From positions 62,001 to 126,000 of the forward strand of contig JBHJGO010000009.1 in assembly GCA_050331715.1 (NCBI GenBank): 64,000 bases of DNA, read 5' to 3'. Source of the DNA: JBHJGO01 sp050331715 (GTDB lineage: Bacteria; Cyanobacteriota; Cyanobacteriia; Cyanobacteriales; Microcoleaceae). Below are positions 8,593-16,189 of this stretch, piece after piece. A model generated the notes under the pieces. The model was given only the letters and a program-made list of their open reading frames with translations. It had not been told where the DNA came from and did no database searches. The first letter of the stretch is position 1; each line of letters begins with the position of its first letter. The position numbers and the translations under genes were made by a program.

Positions 8593-9533
8593 TGATTAAT
8601 TCATTAACTCAACAATTTTCAGAAATCTTTATTCAAATCTCTCCTAAGATTCTATGGTTAGCTCAAGCAACAGAGGATGAACCCCTGGGCAAAGCTTCGG
8701 AATTCTTTAAAGAAATTACTGCATTCAAGCTTGTTCAAGCCCTACTAGTTGTCTTCGTGACCTACTGGGCAATTTTTGCTGTTGAGAAATTATTAAATTG
8801 GTTCTCAGAGCGAGTGGCTCTGCGCTTTCGATTGAGTGTCAAACAGTCATTACCTTTCTGGCGAGCATTCTGTCTGACCCTTGCTGGAATTTTTCTGGGA
8901 AATTTGTTGTTAAACTTGTCCCCTCAAAATGTCTTTGCCATTACAGGAACCGTTGCAGTGGCTTTGGGTTTTGCCTTTAAAGACTACGCTAGTTCTGTGA
9001 TTGCTGGTGTGATTGCTTAATTTGAAAGACACTATCTAGAAGGAGATCGCGTTAGAGTGGGAGACCATTACGGCGAAATCACCAGTTACGGTTTGCGGGC
9101 TATACAACTCCAAACACCAACGGATGACACTGTCGTAATTCCCCACAACAAACTGTGGACAGAAGCAATTGCCAATGCCAACGATGGTGATGTCGAAATT
9201 CAGGTCACTACTGATTTATACTTTGCCCATCAAATTGATATTGCCCAAGTGATGCACATTCTGTATCGCGTGGCTCAAACCAGCAAATACACCCAAATTC
9301 GTTTACCCATTTTAGTGGTTTTAGAAGAAAAGCCCTGGGGGATTCACTTCAAGCTAAAAGCCTATCCAATTGACGCCCGTGATGAATTTGTCTACAAAAC
9401 GGACTTAACACGACGGGCGAGAGAAGCCCTGGAAAAGGTGGGTGCTAATGCCCCACCTCTCGCATCAGGAAGCCCAGCGATCGCGCCATTTCACGATACC
9501 TTCACTGGCGATCACCCAGCGGCGGGAGACTAA
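8592..9533 (+). pseudogene. MscS-family mechanosensitive channel gene interrupted by in-frame TAA
   Basis: The first 142 codons give N-terminal membrane segments and the pore helix of an MscS channel (ITGTVAVALGFAFKDYASSVIAGVIA). TAA follows at 9018-9020. The next codons, still in the same frame, continue the family perfectly: FERHYLEGDRVRVGDHYGEITSYGLRAIQLQTPTDD, VIPHNKLWTEAI, with the beta and C-terminal domains to 9533. Relatives have leucine at the stop position (IALFE), so a TTA-to-TAA change explains it. Without readthrough no channel would form. The 3' end overlaps the convergent amylase gene by 69 bp, so the true end of the protein may be slightly altered. Intact paralogues lie at 36451-39662. 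A sequencing error remains possible. Confidence 0.85.
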
Positions 9534-11399
9534 ATTTTCCCGCAGTGGGGATAGTCCCTTCCGCAGAAGAATGTACTTATAGTTGACCAGTTTTCCCGCA
9601 CTTTCCTCAAAAGGTACTTCACCGAACCAGGTATTTTGATTGATATATTCCAGGGGATAGGCTTTTGCAATATCCCAGTTTCCCAGTTCTGGACAATCTC
9701 CGATTACTGCAACCGTTTCGCCCGGTAAAGTCTCAACTCCATTCAACTGAATACGAGCTACAGTCTGAGCTTTTACTCGTTCTCCGACATGACTTAAAAC
9801 GATAATTTGCTTGGAGGCCAAGGTTAAGTTTCGCAGCATACCCCCCTCAACTGTAAACCGCTCTGAGGACATAATATCGGTATGATCCCCATCCGGCAGT
9901 TCGGCCTCAATCTCTTCTAAGGTAACTTCGTCTCCTCGATTCATTGCCACAAATAGCCTGGAATCTCGATAACGGCGAACATAGCAGTATACATCCGGCG
10001 TAATGTATTTTTGCCACTGGCTGCCCAGAGGAACGGCAGGATTCAGTCGTCGAACCCCAGAGAGTAAGCGAACATCACGATAAATTGGTGTATCATTTTC
10101 CCAACTTTCCATCATCGGACGATTGTAGGGATCGTTGTTTCCATAGGGATCTGAATTGCCATTGGTGCTGTCATTCAGATATTGTTCAGTGCCGTAGTAA
10201 AGGCAAGGAATTCCTCTCGAAGTCATCAACAACACCACAGCCATTCTGAAATTGTCGACATCAGGATTCAACGTTAAAAATCGGTGCATATCGTGGTTAT
10301 CGATGAAGGTAACCAGCTCAGTTGCACCATCGTACCGATAGTCCTCGTCAAGCACGTCTTGAATTAAATAAAAGCCTGGTTCCTCGCAAACGCCCAACGC
10401 CCGACGAATTGCCATACAAAGCCCAAAATCAAGGATGGACATCCCAGAATGATTCGCAAATTCAACCGAGCGCCCATCTTCAGGACTAGAATAAATCCAT
10501 TCTCCAAAGATAAAAACATCTGGTCGATAGGTGCTAACTTCAGCATTAAACTCCTGCCAGAACCAGATCGGCATGTGCTTTACTGTATCAACTCGTAGGG
10601 CATCGACACCCCGATCAAGCCACTGTTTGATTGCTGAGGTGATGTAATTTCGATATTCGATATTGTTTTCATTGAAGGAAGCCAAACCTGCCAATTCACA
10701 GTTTTTAACCTGCCATTCATTTTCCCAATCTGTCACTTCACCATAGTGGTGATACCAGTGCTTTTCGTCATTGTGAAAGTCTGCAATCTTTACTCCATCA
10801 TCATAGAGTTCTCCCTTATTCCCGTCTACGTCGGGGCTACTATGATTACAAACAACGTCCAAAATTAACTTCATATTCCGCTTGTGAAGTTCCTCAATCA
10901 AGCGGTCAAAGGTTGTATCCCGTGTTTCTTGAGTAGCATTCAGAGAAGGATTTTCATCTTTACCAATGAACCGGGGATTCAGTCGCTTAAAATCCTTTGT
11001 CCAATATCCATGAACCGCCGCACTTTCAAGGAATAGTCCCTCAACTTGCTCAAATAGGGGGGTTAGCCAGAGGGTTGTTACACCCATATTTCTTAGATAG
11101 TCCAGCTGATCAATTACGCCTTGCAAATCGCCGCCCCAATACTTTCCCCAATCTTGACATTCCGGGTCGTAGAGTTCAGGATTGGGGCCAGGGTTATTAT
11201 CTGGATCGCCATCATAAAATCGGTCAACGACGATAAAGTAAATGGTTTCCTGGCGGAAATCAATATCTCGGACAAATAAAAATTCCAGGTCGATTTCCTG
11301 TTCTGTAGAGATATCAACACTTTCAGTAATTTGTTGATTTGATTCTGCTTGATTCGCTCGACCTGTAATATCCTTTTGCTTAACGGGAAGTTGAGTCAT
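9465..11399 (-). CDS. Alpha-amylase family glycosidase (GH13) with C-terminal starch-binding CBM20
   Basis: 644 residues, no signal peptide, probably cytoplasmic and acting on glycogen or maltodextrins. The (beta/alpha)8 barrel shows all GH13 regions: DVVCNH (181-186), DALRVDTVKH with nucleophile Asp271, acid/base Glu300 in FIFGEW, and FIDNHD with Asp370. N-terminal FIVVDRFYDGDPDNN resembles cyclodextrin-glucanotransferase and maltogenic-amylase calcium sites. Residues about 540-644 form a CBM20-like domain (VAVIGDCPELGNWD, NTWFGEVPFE, VNYKYIL), ending RWVIASEGIVKWRDRWAS. The first 45 residues are an extra polar extension. Product specificity (hydrolysis or transglycosylation) cannot be read from sequence. 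Its 3' end overlaps the broken mscS gene. Confidence 0.9.
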   Translation of the reverse strand: MTQLPVKQKDITGRANQAESNQQITESVDISTEQEIDLEFLFVRDIDFRQETIYFIVVDRFYDGDPDNNPGPNPELYDPECQDWGKYWGGDLQGVIDQLDYLRNMGVTTLWLTPLFEQVEGLFLESAAVHGYWTKDFKRLNPRFIGKDENPSLNATQETRDTTFDRLIEELHKRNMKLILDVVCNHSSPDVDGNKGELYDDGVKIADFHNDEKHWYHHYGEVTDWENEWQVKNCELAGLASFNENNIEYRNYITSAIKQWLDRGVDALRVDTVKHMPIWFWQEFNAEVSTYRPDVFIFGEWIYSSPEDGRSVEFANHSGMSILDFGLCMAIRRALGVCEEPGFYLIQDVLDEDYRYDGATELVTFIDNHDMHRFLTLNPDVDNFRMAVVLLMTSRGIPCLYYGTEQYLNDSTNGNSDPYGNNDPYNRPMMESWENDTPIYRDVRLLSGVRRLNPAVPLGSQWQKYITPDVYCYVRRYRDSRLFVAMNRGDEVTLEEIEAELPDGDHTDIMSSERFTVEGGMLRNLTLASKQIIVLSHVGERVKAQTVARIQLNGVETLPGETVAVIGDCPELGNWDIAKAYPLEYINQNTWFGEVPFEESAGKLVNYKYILLRKGLSPLRENLVSRRWVIASEGIVKWRDRWAS

Positions 11400-11589
11400 C
11401 TTTCAAATCAAGTGGGATGATTTATAGGAATGAAGAATTACCAGTCAATGACTGGCTAGTGACCTTCTTAAGACAGTCAAGTCTTCAATTTTGAATTCCT
11501 AAAGGATAGCATTTTATTTCTAAAGCGTCTACCTTTCCAAAGGGATATTATCCACAGTAACGAGGAATAATAAGAAAAAAGTAAGCGCT

Positions 11590-11623
11590 AAAAAAAGTAG
11601 GAGAAGCCTCAGAATACTCCTCC
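11590..11623 (-). terminator. Intrinsic terminator after the 92-aa gene
   Basis: On the minus strand GGAGGAGT pairs with GCTTCTCC (8 pairs including two G-U) around an 8-nt loop, followed by TACTTTTTTT. It stands about 30 nt downstream of the stop of the 92-aa gene. Confidence 0.6.
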
Positions 11624-11653
11624 CATTTCTCTGTTGTGGTTACCAATTAAAAA

Positions 11654-11932
11654 TTACCACCATTTGCGATCGCCCTTCTCATCAACTCGTGCTTGACGGA
11701 TTACATCAGAAATTTCTTCCGCATCCCTAACATGGTGCAATGCTTCCTTTTCCCCCTCTTCTCCTTCTGCAACAAAGTAGGTAGGAACTGTAACTTGTTC
11801 TCCAGTAACATCAGCAGAGTCCACAGCAACTTGTTGTGACTTCTCCTCAAGTGTTTTCTCTTCTACAATCCGATCACCGGGATTAATATTTGAGAAATCA
11901 GTATTTAAACTTTTCTTTTCTTCAGTACTCAT
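11654..11932 (-). CDS. Small acidic hydrophilic protein (92 aa), unknown function
   Basis: MSTEEKKSLNTDFSNINPGD starts a strongly acidic, hydrophilic protein without membrane segments or signal peptide, ending ARVDEKGDRKWW. The low-complexity composition is like that of disordered stress proteins, but no family is recognised. It is a single-gene unit: an intrinsic terminator follows, and in front lies a palindromic site (11995-12010) 63 nt from ATG, the same arrangement as at the Dps, CsbD and DUF2267 genes of this window. A stress-induced role is therefore likely but inferred only from that context. Confidence 0.7.
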   Translation of the reverse strand: MSTEEKKSLNTDFSNINPGDRIVEEKTLEEKSQQVAVDSADVTGEQVTVPTYFVAEGEEGEKEALHHVRDAEEISDVIRQARVDEKGDRKWW

Positions 11933-11994
11933 TGAATGACCTCCGAGTGTATACTCTATTCACCCTAGACTATTAAAAATCTTTCAAGCAAACA

Positions 11995-12010
11995 TCTATT
12001 AAAAGACTGA
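11995..12010 (-). promoter_or_regulatory. TCTATC-N4-GATAGA-type operator, 92-aa gene
   Basis: Minus strand TCAGTC-TTTT-AATAGA (9 of 12 consensus positions), ending 63 nt before ATG 11932. One of about eleven sites in this window at matching distances. Confidence 0.45.
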
Positions 12011-12032
12011 AGTTTGAATGAAATATAATTGT

Positions 12033-13256
12033 TTAAGCACCAAATTTCTTTAGTCGTTGAGCATGGGCCATTGCTAATCCGATCAATTGAACGCCGGGTC
12101 GGAGGCCAAGAGAACCACCCCCACAGGCATATTCATCAAAGGTAGAAACCGGATCAATCCTTGCTGTTTCTGCTCGAATCATAATAGGCACTGGATGCCA
12201 ACTGTGCTTTCCGAGTAATGCTGGCGTTGAATGATCTGCCGTTACTACCAGTACATCAGGCTCTAGATTGGTTATCATCGGCATTAGCTGATCGACTTCT
12301 TCTAAGACCTTGACTTTTCCAGAAAAATCCTCGTCTTCTCCTAAACTATCGGAATGCTTTACATGAAGAAAGTAAAAGTTATAATCCTCACCGTAGCAAT
12401 CTACTAAAGCTTCAAATCGCTCCTTCATTCCACCTGGTCGAGGCAACACATCCATCCCAATTAGCCGACTTACTCCTCGATACATGGGATAGTCAGCCAC
12501 ACAGACTCCATGAAGCTGAAACCGTTCTTTCAGAGAATCGAAGGGTTGGTAGCGGTCAAAACCCCGCATCAAGATTGTATTTGCAGGCTGCTCATCAGCT
12601 AACGCTTGATTCACCTGTTGAATAAAGGAATCAACCAGTTCTGCTGTTTTCTGCGAGTCCTCATCTGATGCTTTGACTGGATGGGGTGCAACGCCAACAA
12701 ACTGTGGATCAGTATCCTCGATTTTCCCCCCTAATTCATCACCCCGAAGTACAAAAACAGCTCGATGCTCACTCACTGTCTCAAAGAAATATTCTCCTTG
12801 AAAATCTAGCTTAACCTTCTGACTTATTTTTTCGCGCAACGTTCTATTCAGATCCGTACTGATCCGGCCGGCTCGACGATCTGTGACCTGCCCTTGCTCG
12901 TCAACTGTTGCGAAGTTCACCCGTGCAGCAATATCTCCAGGTTGCAGGTCAAATTCAATGCCAAGCGCGGACAAAATTCCTCGACCCACATTGTAATACA
13001 GTGGATTATAGCCAAACAGGGCTAGGTGACCAGGGCCACTTCCTGGTGTAATTCCAGGCCCAACAATTTCTAGCAAGCCACAACTTGAACTCTTAGCAAT
13101 TTGATCTAGGTTAGGAGTTTGGGCAACCTGAAGTTCTGTCCCGCCTCGCTCGGCATTGGGTAAACCTCCAACTCCGTCGAGCACAACATAGACAATCTTG
13201 CCGCCCTGATCCCACGCTAGCTTTTCCCACACAACTGAAATATCTATAACGTCCAT
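12033..13256 (-). CDS. apgM: 2,3-bisphosphoglycerate-independent phosphoglycerate mutase, archaeal type
   Basis: 407 residues of the alkaline-phosphatase-like metalloenzyme superfamily, converting 3-phosphoglycerate to 2-phosphoglycerate in the cytoplasm. Visible features: metal ligand Asp27 in VVLDGVGG, the catalytic serine in PGSGPGHLALFGYNP (Ser73), DRRAGRIST, RGFDRYQPF, and the C-terminal metal-binding VVTADHSTPALLGKHSWHPVP. The length is normal for the ApgM branch (about 400), shorter than GpmI (about 510). It is a single gene on the minus strand; its promoter region (13257-13311) separates it from the Pmp3-like gene, which runs in the same direction. Confidence 0.93.
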   Translation of the reverse strand: MDVIDISVVWEKLAWDQGGKIVYVVLDGVGGLPNAERGGTELQVAQTPNLDQIAKSSSCGLLEIVGPGITPGSGPGHLALFGYNPLYYNVGRGILSALGIEFDLQPGDIAARVNFATVDEQGQVTDRRAGRISTDLNRTLREKISQKVKLDFQGEYFFETVSEHRAVFVLRGDELGGKIEDTDPQFVGVAPHPVKASDEDSQKTAELVDSFIQQVNQALADEQPANTILMRGFDRYQPFDSLKERFQLHGVCVADYPMYRGVSRLIGMDVLPRPGGMKERFEALVDCYGEDYNFYFLHVKHSDSLGEDEDFSGKVKVLEEVDQLMPMITNLEPDVLVVTADHSTPALLGKHSWHPVPIMIRAETARIDPVSTFDEYACGGGSLGLRPGVQLIGLAMAHAQRLKKFGA

Positions 13257-13311
13257 GTTGATTACGATTGGTGACTGAAGTCAGGTAAACTTACGAGTTC
13301 TATTCGTCCCA

Positions 13312-13470
13312 CTAGCGCTTGGCAATCACCCAAACTGCATGGATAATTCCTGGTATGTATCCTAGAAGAGTCAAGAGGATATTTAACCAAAACTGACCTC
13401 CTAAACCAACTTGCAAAAATACGCCTAAAGGGGGAAATAAGATCGCGATAACAAGTCTAACTAAATCCAT
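13312..13470 (-). CDS. Pmp3/YqaE-family small membrane protein (52 aa)
   Basis: A short gene easily missed by length filters: ATG 13470 with AGGAGG 8 nt upstream, stop TAG 13312. The 52 residues are two membrane helices in the Pmp3/YqaE pattern: VIAILFPPLGVFLQVGLGG, then FWLNILLTLLGYIPGIIHAVWVI and the basic end AKR. The PPLGVFLQ and GYIPGIIHA motifs are family signatures. Relatives (plant RCI2, yeast Pmp3) stabilise the plasma membrane under salt or cold. A weak copy of the palindromic operator lies 58 nt upstream. Confidence 0.92.
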   Translation of the reverse strand: MDLVRLVIAILFPPLGVFLQVGLGGQFWLNILLTLLGYIPGIIHAVWVIAKR

Positions 13471-13527
13471 AGTTTCTGCCTCCTAACTATCGTTGTCCAT
13501 TTAAACCTTGAAGGCCGTTGCTTTACA

Positions 13528-13543
13528 TCTACCCGAAGGAGGA
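13528..13543 (-). promoter_or_regulatory. Weak TCTATC-N4-GATAGA-type operator, Pmp3 gene
   Basis: Minus strand TCCTCC-TTCG-GGTAGA (8 of 12), 58 nt before ATG 13470. It is accepted only because its position matches the stronger sites. Confidence 0.3.
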
Positions 13544-13550
13544 AAAGCAT

Positions 13551-13583
13551 CAATAAAAAAGAAGGCACGATAAACGCACCTTC
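13551..13583 (-). terminator. Intrinsic terminator after the CsbD/58-aa/99-aa group
   Basis: Minus strand GAAGGTGCG pairs fully with CGTGCCTTC (two G-U) around TTTAT, followed directly by TTTTTT. It lies 35 nt after the 99-aa gene. Confidence 0.7.
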
Positions 13584-13617
13584 CCAGCTACCAAACTACT
13601 CAAGCTATGACAGAAAA

Positions 13618-13917
13618 TCAAATTACACCTGGCCCCTTACCATCCTCGGTGTTGATATCCTTCAGCTCCTGCTTCCGTCGAGCTGCTTCCGCTTCCTCTT
13701 GTTCACGCAGGTCGCCAGGCTCGTTGATGTACATCTCTGGCTCAATCGCATAGTTGTTCAACTTTCCCTCACGGTCAACGGTATAGCCCTTTGTTGTATC
13801 CATGCTGGCTTCTCCTTCAGGAGTCTTCTTAAAGTCCTCTCCCTCTCTCTCCTGACGAGCAGCTACCTCAGCGTGCACAATTCCTCTATCGAAATTTGCA
13901 CCAGTTGTACTGTCCAT
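13618..13917 (-). CDS. Conserved hydrophilic protein (99 aa), unknown function
   Basis: MDSTTGANFDRGIVHAEVAA begins a highly charged protein rich in Glu, Lys, Asp and Arg, without membrane segments. Two related half-repeats are visible: MDSTTGANFDRG near the start and MDTTKGYTVDREG at about 39-51. The C-terminal region EQEEAEAARRKQELKDIN is helical or coiled. No family is recognised. It follows the 58-aa single-TM gene by 27 nt and the CsbD gene further up, and a clear terminator closes the group, so the three form one transcript started at the CsbD promoter. A stress-related role is likely by context only. Confidence 0.75.
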   Translation of the reverse strand: MDSTTGANFDRGIVHAEVAARQEREGEDFKKTPEGEASMDTTKGYTVDREGKLNNYAIEPEMYINEPGDLREQEEAEAARRKQELKDINTEDGKGPGVI

Positions 13918-13944
13918 AATTTATCTCTATCCTCTATTAATTGT

Positions 13945-14121
13945 TTATTTTTTGACATCGGGAACAAAATCCGGACGTTCCTTGTCCTTCCAGCCTGTTG
14001 GCCGCTTAGAGTTATACCAGGCAATCGAGCCAATCGTTACAGCTGCAATGAATCCAACAACTCCAACAATTAACATGATTGGAAAATAAGGCTCTGCAGC
14101 AGTTTCAACCAGTAAAATCAT
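13945..14121 (-). CDS. Single-TM small protein (58 aa), possibly Psb35-like
   Basis: ATG 14121 is preceded by GAGG; stop TAA 13945-13947. The 58 residues have one membrane helix (about 14-35: IMLIVGVVGFIAAVTIGSIA) and a polar tail, AWYNSKRPTGWKDKERPDFV. The WYNSKRP.GW motif followed by an acidic/proline end resembles small thylakoid proteins of the Psb35 (Ssl2148) type, but this is from memory and not certain. It sits between the CsbD gene (35 nt before) and the 99-aa gene (27 nt after) in one minus-strand operon. Confidence 0.8.
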   Translation of the reverse strand: MILLVETAAEPYFPIMLIVGVVGFIAAVTIGSIAWYNSKRPTGWKDKERPDFVPDVKK

Positions 14122-14156
14122 CCTTTGACCTCGCTTCTAGCTCTTAAACTTTCAAC

Positions 14157-14345
14157 CTACTTCTTATCGATTTCTTGCTTAGCGGCATCCTTAAGATTTT
14201 CTACGGTATGCTCCATGGAGGCCTGAGCTTGCTTGGCCTGACCTTCCGCCTTATCCTTTGGATCGCCTGTCAAATCACCTACAGCCTCTTGAGCCTTACC
14301 TTCAAGATTCTTCACCGTTGCTTCAACTTTCTTCTCAATACTCAT
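14157..14345 (-). CDS. CsbD-family stress protein (62 aa)
   Basis: A typical CsbD-like protein: MSIEKKVEATVKNLEGKAQE, then AVGDLTGDPKDKAEGQAKQ with repeated K-x2-G/E-KA-E heptads, fully helical and hydrophilic. In Bacillus csbD is a SigB general-stress gene of unknown biochemical role. This is the first gene of a three-gene transcript (CsbD, 58-aa TM protein, 99-aa protein). A near-perfect palindrome (14413-14428) lies 68 nt upstream, with TATCTT about 22 nt further down as a possible -10. A second CsbD gene is at 31658-31840, and an exported relative at 32195. Confidence 0.93.
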   Translation of the reverse strand: MSIEKKVEATVKNLEGKAQEAVGDLTGDPKDKAEGQAKQAQASMEHTVENLKDAAKQEIDKK

Positions 14346-14412
14346 TGATATCTCCTTGTTAATTGATGATTACCGTATGCACAAAGATACTTTGAGTGAT
14401 GCAAGCTACACC

Positions 14413-14428
14413 CCTATCTTGAGATAGA
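14413..14428 (-). promoter_or_regulatory. TCTATC-N4-GATAGA-type operator, csbD operon
   Basis: Minus strand TCTATC-TCAA-GATAGG (11 of 12), 68 nt before ATG 14345. The core CTATCT-TG-AGATAG is a perfect inverted repeat. Confidence 0.6.
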
Positions 14429-14520
14429 TTTATGACTCTAACTAAGGAAGGATAGGTAGGGCTATATCAGCAATATACATAGATCGAGACCTTTCAAGAT
14501 GCATAGCGTCACTCTTGTTT

Positions 14521-14536
14521 TCTATCGGACGGCAGA
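14521..14536 (+). promoter_or_regulatory. TCTATC-N4-GATAGA-type operator, dps
   Basis: TCTATC-GGAC-GGCAGA (10 of 12), ending 61 nt before the dps ATG. A -10-like TTTACT follows 23 nt later. Confidence 0.5.
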
Positions 14537-14596
14537 TGAAAACTTCTGACAACATTTGATTTACTTGAAAATGATTATTGAAACAAAGGAATTCAT

Positions 14597-15139
14597 ATGC
14601 GTACCCTAAATATCGGTCTGAGTCAAGAGCAACGTCAGTCAGTGATTCAGTTGCTGAACCAAGCTCTAGCAGACCTCTATCTGCTTTTGGTTAAGACAAA
14701 GAAGTATCATTGGGACGTGGTGGGGCCTCAGTTCCGTTCACTGCATGAGTTGTGGGAAGAGCATTACGAGGCGCTGACTGAAAACATTGATGCGACAGCC
14801 GAGCGAGTTCGGATGTTAGGCGGCTATCCGGTCGGAACTATGAAGGGATTCCTTGATGTGGCGACACTGAAAGAGCATCCAGGTGATCTACCTAATCCGC
14901 AAGAGATGGTTGAGCGCCTGGTAACAGACCACGAGCAAGTTATCCGTAACCTGCGGGAGCAGATTGATCAGTGTTCTGAAAAGCACGGTGACGAAGGAAC
15001 GGCTGACTTCTTCACAGGTATGATGGAGCAGCACGAGGAAATGGCATGGATGCTACGTTCCTTTGTGGAGGGACAATCTATTCAACCTTCCTACGGTGTT
15101 CCAGAAACAACTGAGATGGCTGGAACTGCACAGAGCTAG
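14597..15139 (+). CDS. dps: Dps-family ferritin (DNA protection during starvation)
   Basis: 180 residues, ATG 14597 with AAAGGA just upstream. Four-helix ferritin fold with the inter-subunit ferroxidase ligands in KYHWDVVGPQFRSLHELWEEHYE (His 42 region plus Asp/Glu of FRSLHELWEEHYEAL) and the later LVTDHEQVIRNLREQ and MMEQHEEMAWMLRSF helices. Family role: a dodecamer that oxidises Fe(II) with H2O2, stores iron and protects DNA. Residues after 165 form a short polar tail. It is divergent from the csbD operon, each promoter carrying its own palindromic site. A hairpin repeat begins 14 nt after the stop and may act as terminator. Confidence 0.95.
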   Translation: MRTLNIGLSQEQRQSVIQLLNQALADLYLLLVKTKKYHWDVVGPQFRSLHELWEEHYEALTENIDATAERVRMLGGYPVGTMKGFLDVATLKEHPGDLPNPQEMVERLVTDHEQVIRNLREQIDQCSEKHGDEGTADFFTGMMEQHEEMAWMLRSFVEGQSIQPSYGVPETTEMAGTAQS

Positions 15140-15153
15140 AGCCAACATGCAAA

Positions 15154-15267
15154 TATGGTAATCGTAAATGATTTGTGAGAAGGGGATGAAGCGGTCTTTG
15201 TCCCCTTCTTCAGCGCTTCCAAAATTCCTCTGTAATGCCTTTCATGATTGATTCAGAGCTGTTATAG
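15154..15267. repeat. Dispersed hairpin repeat, copy 2 of 5
   Basis: Left end TATGGTAATCGTAAATGATT, right end TTCATGATTGATTC followed by AGAGCTGTTATAG. The inner arms AAGGGGATGAAG and the CCCCTTCTTC stretch pair. It lies directly behind dps. Confidence 0.75.
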
Positions 15268-15363
15268 AGTACGAATAGATGTAGCGGCGGGTCTAACCCG
15301 ACCGCTTTTGCATTGATAAGGTAAAGTCAGGTTATTGAAAGATTCAGTTAGGAAAACACATCA

Positions 15364-16089
15364 ATGGTTCCATTAAGAGATGAAAACCCAACCCGTACTA
15401 CACCATACGTTACTTACGGTTTAATCGCTGCGAATATTCTTATTTTTCTGATCGAGTTGTCTATTGGTTCAGCACAGCTCAATCAATTTTTTCATTGGTT
15501 CGCCGTTGTACCGCAGGAGTTGACAGCAAACCTGAATGGAGTAAATGTTGGTCAACCGATTCCAGAAGTACTGACATTAATTACTTCTCAATTTCTCCAT
15601 GCAAGCTTTGTCCAAGTCGGATTCAATATGTTATATCTCTGGATCTTTGGAAATAATATTGAGGATGAGCTGGGACACTTTAAGTTTATTTTCTTTTACT
15701 TAGTCTGTGGTGCATTAGCTGCGATGGCTCAGTGGTATTTTAGCCCTCAATCTTCAGTTCCATCACTGGGAGCAAGCGGCGCGATCGCAGGCGTGATGGG
15801 AGCTTATATTCTCAAGTTTCCGCAAGTTAGAGTACTAACTTTAATTCCGCTAGGATTTCTCTTCTACACCGTTCGGATTCCGGCTTTCCTATTCTTGGGA
15901 TTTTGGTTTGTTCAGCAAGCATTTAGCGGCATTTCAATGTTGGAGGTGAAAACAGCAATTGGTATGGATAGTGGTGGGGTAGCATACTGGGCACACGCTG
16001 GAGGCTTTGTCGTAGGTGCAATCCTGGCCCCCTTACTCGGTCTATTTTCAGAAAGATCAGCTTCTGGCTCAGTTGCAGACTGGGAGTAG
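15364..16089 (+). CDS. Rhomboid-family intramembrane serine protease
   Basis: 241 residues with six or seven membrane helices. The catalytic dyad is clear: Ser139 in LGASGAIAGVMGAY and His211 in WAHAGGFVVGA. The oxyanion asparagine is Asn88 (HASFVQVGFNMLYLWIFGNN). The N-terminal MVPLRDENPTRTTPYVTY is the usual start of this bacterial branch. It should cleave membrane-anchored substrates within the bilayer; the substrates are unknown. It is monocistronic, followed by a convergent phospholipase D gene 100 bp away. Confidence 0.94.
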   Translation: MVPLRDENPTRTTPYVTYGLIAANILIFLIELSIGSAQLNQFFHWFAVVPQELTANLNGVNVGQPIPEVLTLITSQFLHASFVQVGFNMLYLWIFGNNIEDELGHFKFIFFYLVCGALAAMAQWYFSPQSSVPSLGASGAIAGVMGAYILKFPQVRVLTLIPLGFLFYTVRIPAFLFLGFWFVQQAFSGISMLEVKTAIGMDSGGVAYWAHAGGFVVGAILAPLLGLFSERSASGSVADWE

Positions 16090-16189
16090 TCTTGAACGTA
16101 ATGTAAACTTGGGAATTAGCATTACTCGTTTGATATGGATTCATGCTTGCGGAGGAATAATCTTGGAATCTGATTCGCCCGTAAGCTCC

